NCBI GenBank assembly: GCA_017860985.1
Contig: JAGFXG010000046.1
Span: forward strand, 1-7,612
Direction: 5' to 3'
From: Deltaproteobacteria bacterium
GTDB taxonomy: Bacteria > Desulfobacterota > Syntrophia > Syntrophales > Smithellaceae
DNA length: 7,612 nt
Shown here one piece after another: positions 6,116 to 7,612 of this stretch. The translations under genes and the position numbers were made by a program. The number at the start of each line of letters is the position of its first letter. Positions within the stretch are counted from its first letter, which is position 1. The notes under the pieces are model-generated. The model saw only the letters and a program-made list of their open reading frames with translations. It was not told the DNA's origin and ran no database searches.

Positions 6116-7468
6116 TTAAAACGTCAGTGACAATTTGTTGATAACCATCAGATTGTTCTGGACGTCTTGGCCGGTAGCCGTCGTTCCGCTGTACCAGTCG
6201 CCGGTGAAAAGGTAACCCGCACCAAGCATGTAGGAAAGGTTGTTGGTTATTTTATAGGTTCCAACCAAATCCACTTCCCAGCCATAGTTTCTGTCTTCCC
6301 ATGTGTAGGTGTTGGCGGGTTTCAGGGTCTTCTCTGCACGCGCATAAGAAACAGATACCATGATATCCAATTTGTCAATCGGTCTGAAACCGCCACGAAG
6401 CTGAAAGAACCAAGCATTCGTCATAGTGCCGTTGTCAGTAGTGCCGTTCCAACCGTTGAGATCACCGATCCACTTTCCCCGATCATAATAGTTAAACATA
6501 ATCAGGCAGGGATTCCAGTCGCGCCCGCCATTGATGATACCACCTTCAATTCTGCTACTGTCAGGGTCATCCCCCGACACGTAGGCAACACTGCCTCCCA
6601 CATAAACATTTTGGAAATCTGCCGTGGCATCCACCCAGCCGCTGATACTTCGAATTTCTCTATCCTCTCTGGCATCAGCCGCGAATTCAAAATTGTCCTT
6701 GCCTGCCGCATAATTGAATTCTCCCTGCAGTGCAACCGGGCCGAATTTTGTGATAACGTAAGGTGTGAAGAGGAAATAGTTCCTCGTATAAGAATTACCA
6801 AGGCCAGTAGCCGGGTTTGCTGCAGCACGGTTTGTTGCCTGCCGATAGTAATTGACATTCACGCCCGCCTTGCCTGTTTGCCAGCTGAAAACACCTTCAA
6901 TGCCATATTTATCATTATCATTATCGGCTACGGTTGCCGCATGTGTCGCCATGTAACTGGCTTCTTTTTCCTTGGTATAGGCCAGATTGAGTGCCACCGG
7001 GCCAAAACTGTTCGAATACTTGATTCTTCCCTTAGGACTGTAGCTGTTACCAAAGATGGTTCCCGTTGAACCATCATTCATGTATCCGGCACTGAAAATA
7101 CCAATCGGTGACTTATACTCGATATAGGCCCAGTCAAAGGCAATGTTTTCATTTTCCGCAATTGTTCCGGAAGAGTCTGCAGCCAGCGCCGTGCCCGTCG
7201 CGGTTCTGGCTGCGCCCCAAGCTCTCTCCATCGCGTCAAAACGCGTGATCAGGGTCAAACCGGGTGCCACAATGAAATCCGTTTTGACTCTCAGTCTCTG
7301 ATAATAAAATGCTGTACCCGGACCGTAATCTTTGCGAAGGTCTGTTTTGTCCAGATACATTCCAGCTGCATAAAATTCACCGCTGAACTTTAAGTCAACC
7401 GCCATCGCTTGCGTACTGAAGGCTGCAATCAGCCCCAATGAAAGCAAAAACAACCAAAATCTCTTCAT
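6116..7468 (-). CDS. Outer-membrane porin-like beta-barrel protein
   Basis: A 450-aa precursor with a clear Sec signal peptide (MKRFWLFLL..., cleavage likely after STQAMA at residue 23). The mature part begins VDLKFSGEFYAAGMY. The rest is an alternation of aromatic-rich amphipathic strands and polar Gly/Asn/Asp loops, for example YYQRLRVKTDFIVAPGLTL (55-73) and FGPVALQGEFNYAAG (242-256). It ends in a strand with C-terminal Phe (INKLSLTF), the usual signature for insertion by the BAM complex. Length fits a porin of roughly 16-18 strands. It should form a channel in the outer membrane; the substrate cannot be read from the sequence. Its place beside the pho/pst genes makes a phosphate or anion channel possible, but it has its own terminator and lacks a good Pho box. 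The start is firm: AGGAGG (7474-7479) is 5 nt upstream. A single cysteine lies in an internal loop (WNPCLIMF). Confidence 0.85.
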   Translation of the reverse strand: MKRFWLFLLSLGLIAAFSTQAMAVDLKFSGEFYAAGMYLDKTDLRKDYGPGTAFYYQRLRVKTDFIVAPGLTLITRFDAMERAWGAARTATGTALAADSSGTIAENENIAFDWAYIEYKSPIGIFSAGYMNDGSTGTIFGNSYSPKGRIKYSNSFGPVALNLAYTKEKEASYMATHAATVADNDNDKYGIEGVFSWQTGKAGVNVNYYRQATNRAAANPATGLGNSYTRNYFLFTPYVITKFGPVALQGEFNYAAGKDNFEFAADAREDREIRSISGWVDATADFQNVYVGGSVAYVSGDDPDSSRIEGGIINGGRDWNPCLIMFNYYDRGKWIGDLNGWNGTTDNGTMTNAWFFQLRGGFRPIDKLDIMVSVSYARAEKTLKPANTYTWEDRNYGWEVDLVGTYKITNNLSYMLGAGYLFTGDWYSGTTATGQDVQNNLMVINKLSLTF

Positions 7469-7612
7469 CTCTTCCTCCTGAATATTTTTTTCATCAAGGT
7501 CAGCTTATCAAAAGCTCATCCCTTAAATGTCACCGGAAGAAACCATAAAGATTTTTTGTTACAAAATGATGTCGAAACAGTTATGATTTGAATAATACTG
7601 CAAGATGTGGCT
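7469..7612 (-). other. Upstream region of the porin gene
   Basis: This 144-nt AT-rich stretch up to the window edge should hold the porin promoter and leader. The AGGAGG ribosome site is clear (7474-7479). I find no convincing -35/-10 pair. CTGTTTC- and TTGTAAC-like pieces occur on the minus strand near 7557-7580, but they are not in 11-bp register and do not make a good Pho box. A small inverted repeat, AGCTT-N5-AAGCT (7502-7516), is visible and too weak to interpret. Confidence 0.4.

Noticed and set aside
5821..6141. Plus-strand open frame of 106 codons across the gap between the small gene and the porin
   Set aside because: It spans the minus-strand promoter and terminator, overlaps both neighbouring genes, and has no recognisable motif.
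6167..7069. Plus-strand open frame of 300 codons opposite the porin
   Set aside because: It is antisense to a gene with signal peptide, ribosome site and terminator; its translation has no domain pattern and no ribosome site was seen.
7557..7580. Possible Pho box upstream of the porin
   Set aside because: Half sites resembling CTGTTTC and TTGTAAC occur but are 16 bp apart instead of 11; the in-register partner of TTGTAAC matches only four of seven positions.

Overview
The window is a phosphate-starvation (Pho) locus in which every supported gene lies on the minus strand, so transcription runs from high to low coordinates. In that order it holds: an outer-membrane porin-like protein (7468-6116), a small stand-alone EF-Tu domain-2-like protein (5852-5592), the response regulator PhoB (5509-4811), the phosphate ABC transporter PstS-PstC-PstA-PstB (4682-1193), the regulator PhoU (1174-485), and the N-terminal part of the sensor kinase PhoR, which runs off the left edge (475-1). 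The porin with signal peptide and terminal Phe, strong AGGAGG ribosome sites and intermediate GC content indicate a Gram-negative bacterium. The phoB-pstSCAB-phoU-phoR order and the porin style suggest Desulfobacterota, perhaps a Syntrophus/Smithella-like lineage. That placement is an impression, not a demonstrated assignment.

Regulatory layout. The porin ends in a clear intrinsic terminator (6040-6076). A near-consensus sigma-70 promoter follows (5927-5955: TTGACA, 17-bp spacer, TATACT) and drives the EF-Tu-like gene. No convincing promoter or terminator separates that gene from phoB, so phoB may get its basal expression from it. A 9-bp stem-loop lies just before the phoB ribosome site. Between phoB and pstS is a Pho box (4732-4749, CTGTCAT-N4-CTGTAAC), so PhoB very probably activates pstSCAB-phoU-phoR. 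The transporter genes are tightly packed: 5 nt between pstC and pstA, 2 nt between pstA and pstB, 18 nt between pstB and phoU, and 9 nt between phoU and phoR. Only pstS-pstC is loose (105 nt).

How it works together. PstS binds periplasmic phosphate, PstC and PstA form the membrane channel, and PstB powers uptake. PhoU links transporter state to PhoR, and PhoR phosphorylates PhoB when phosphate is scarce. Because phoR lies at the end of the Pst operon, the kinase is inside the positive feedback loop. The porin may supply outer-membrane passage for phosphate or other anions, but nothing in its sequence proves this.

I see no RNA genes, mobile elements, CRISPR arrays or long repeats. No gene-free stretch exceeds 300 bases; the longest is 5853-6115. 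The least ordinary items are the stand-alone EF-Tu-barrel protein in front of phoB, the stem-loop in the phoB leader, and the split phoB/phoR arrangement around the Pst operon.
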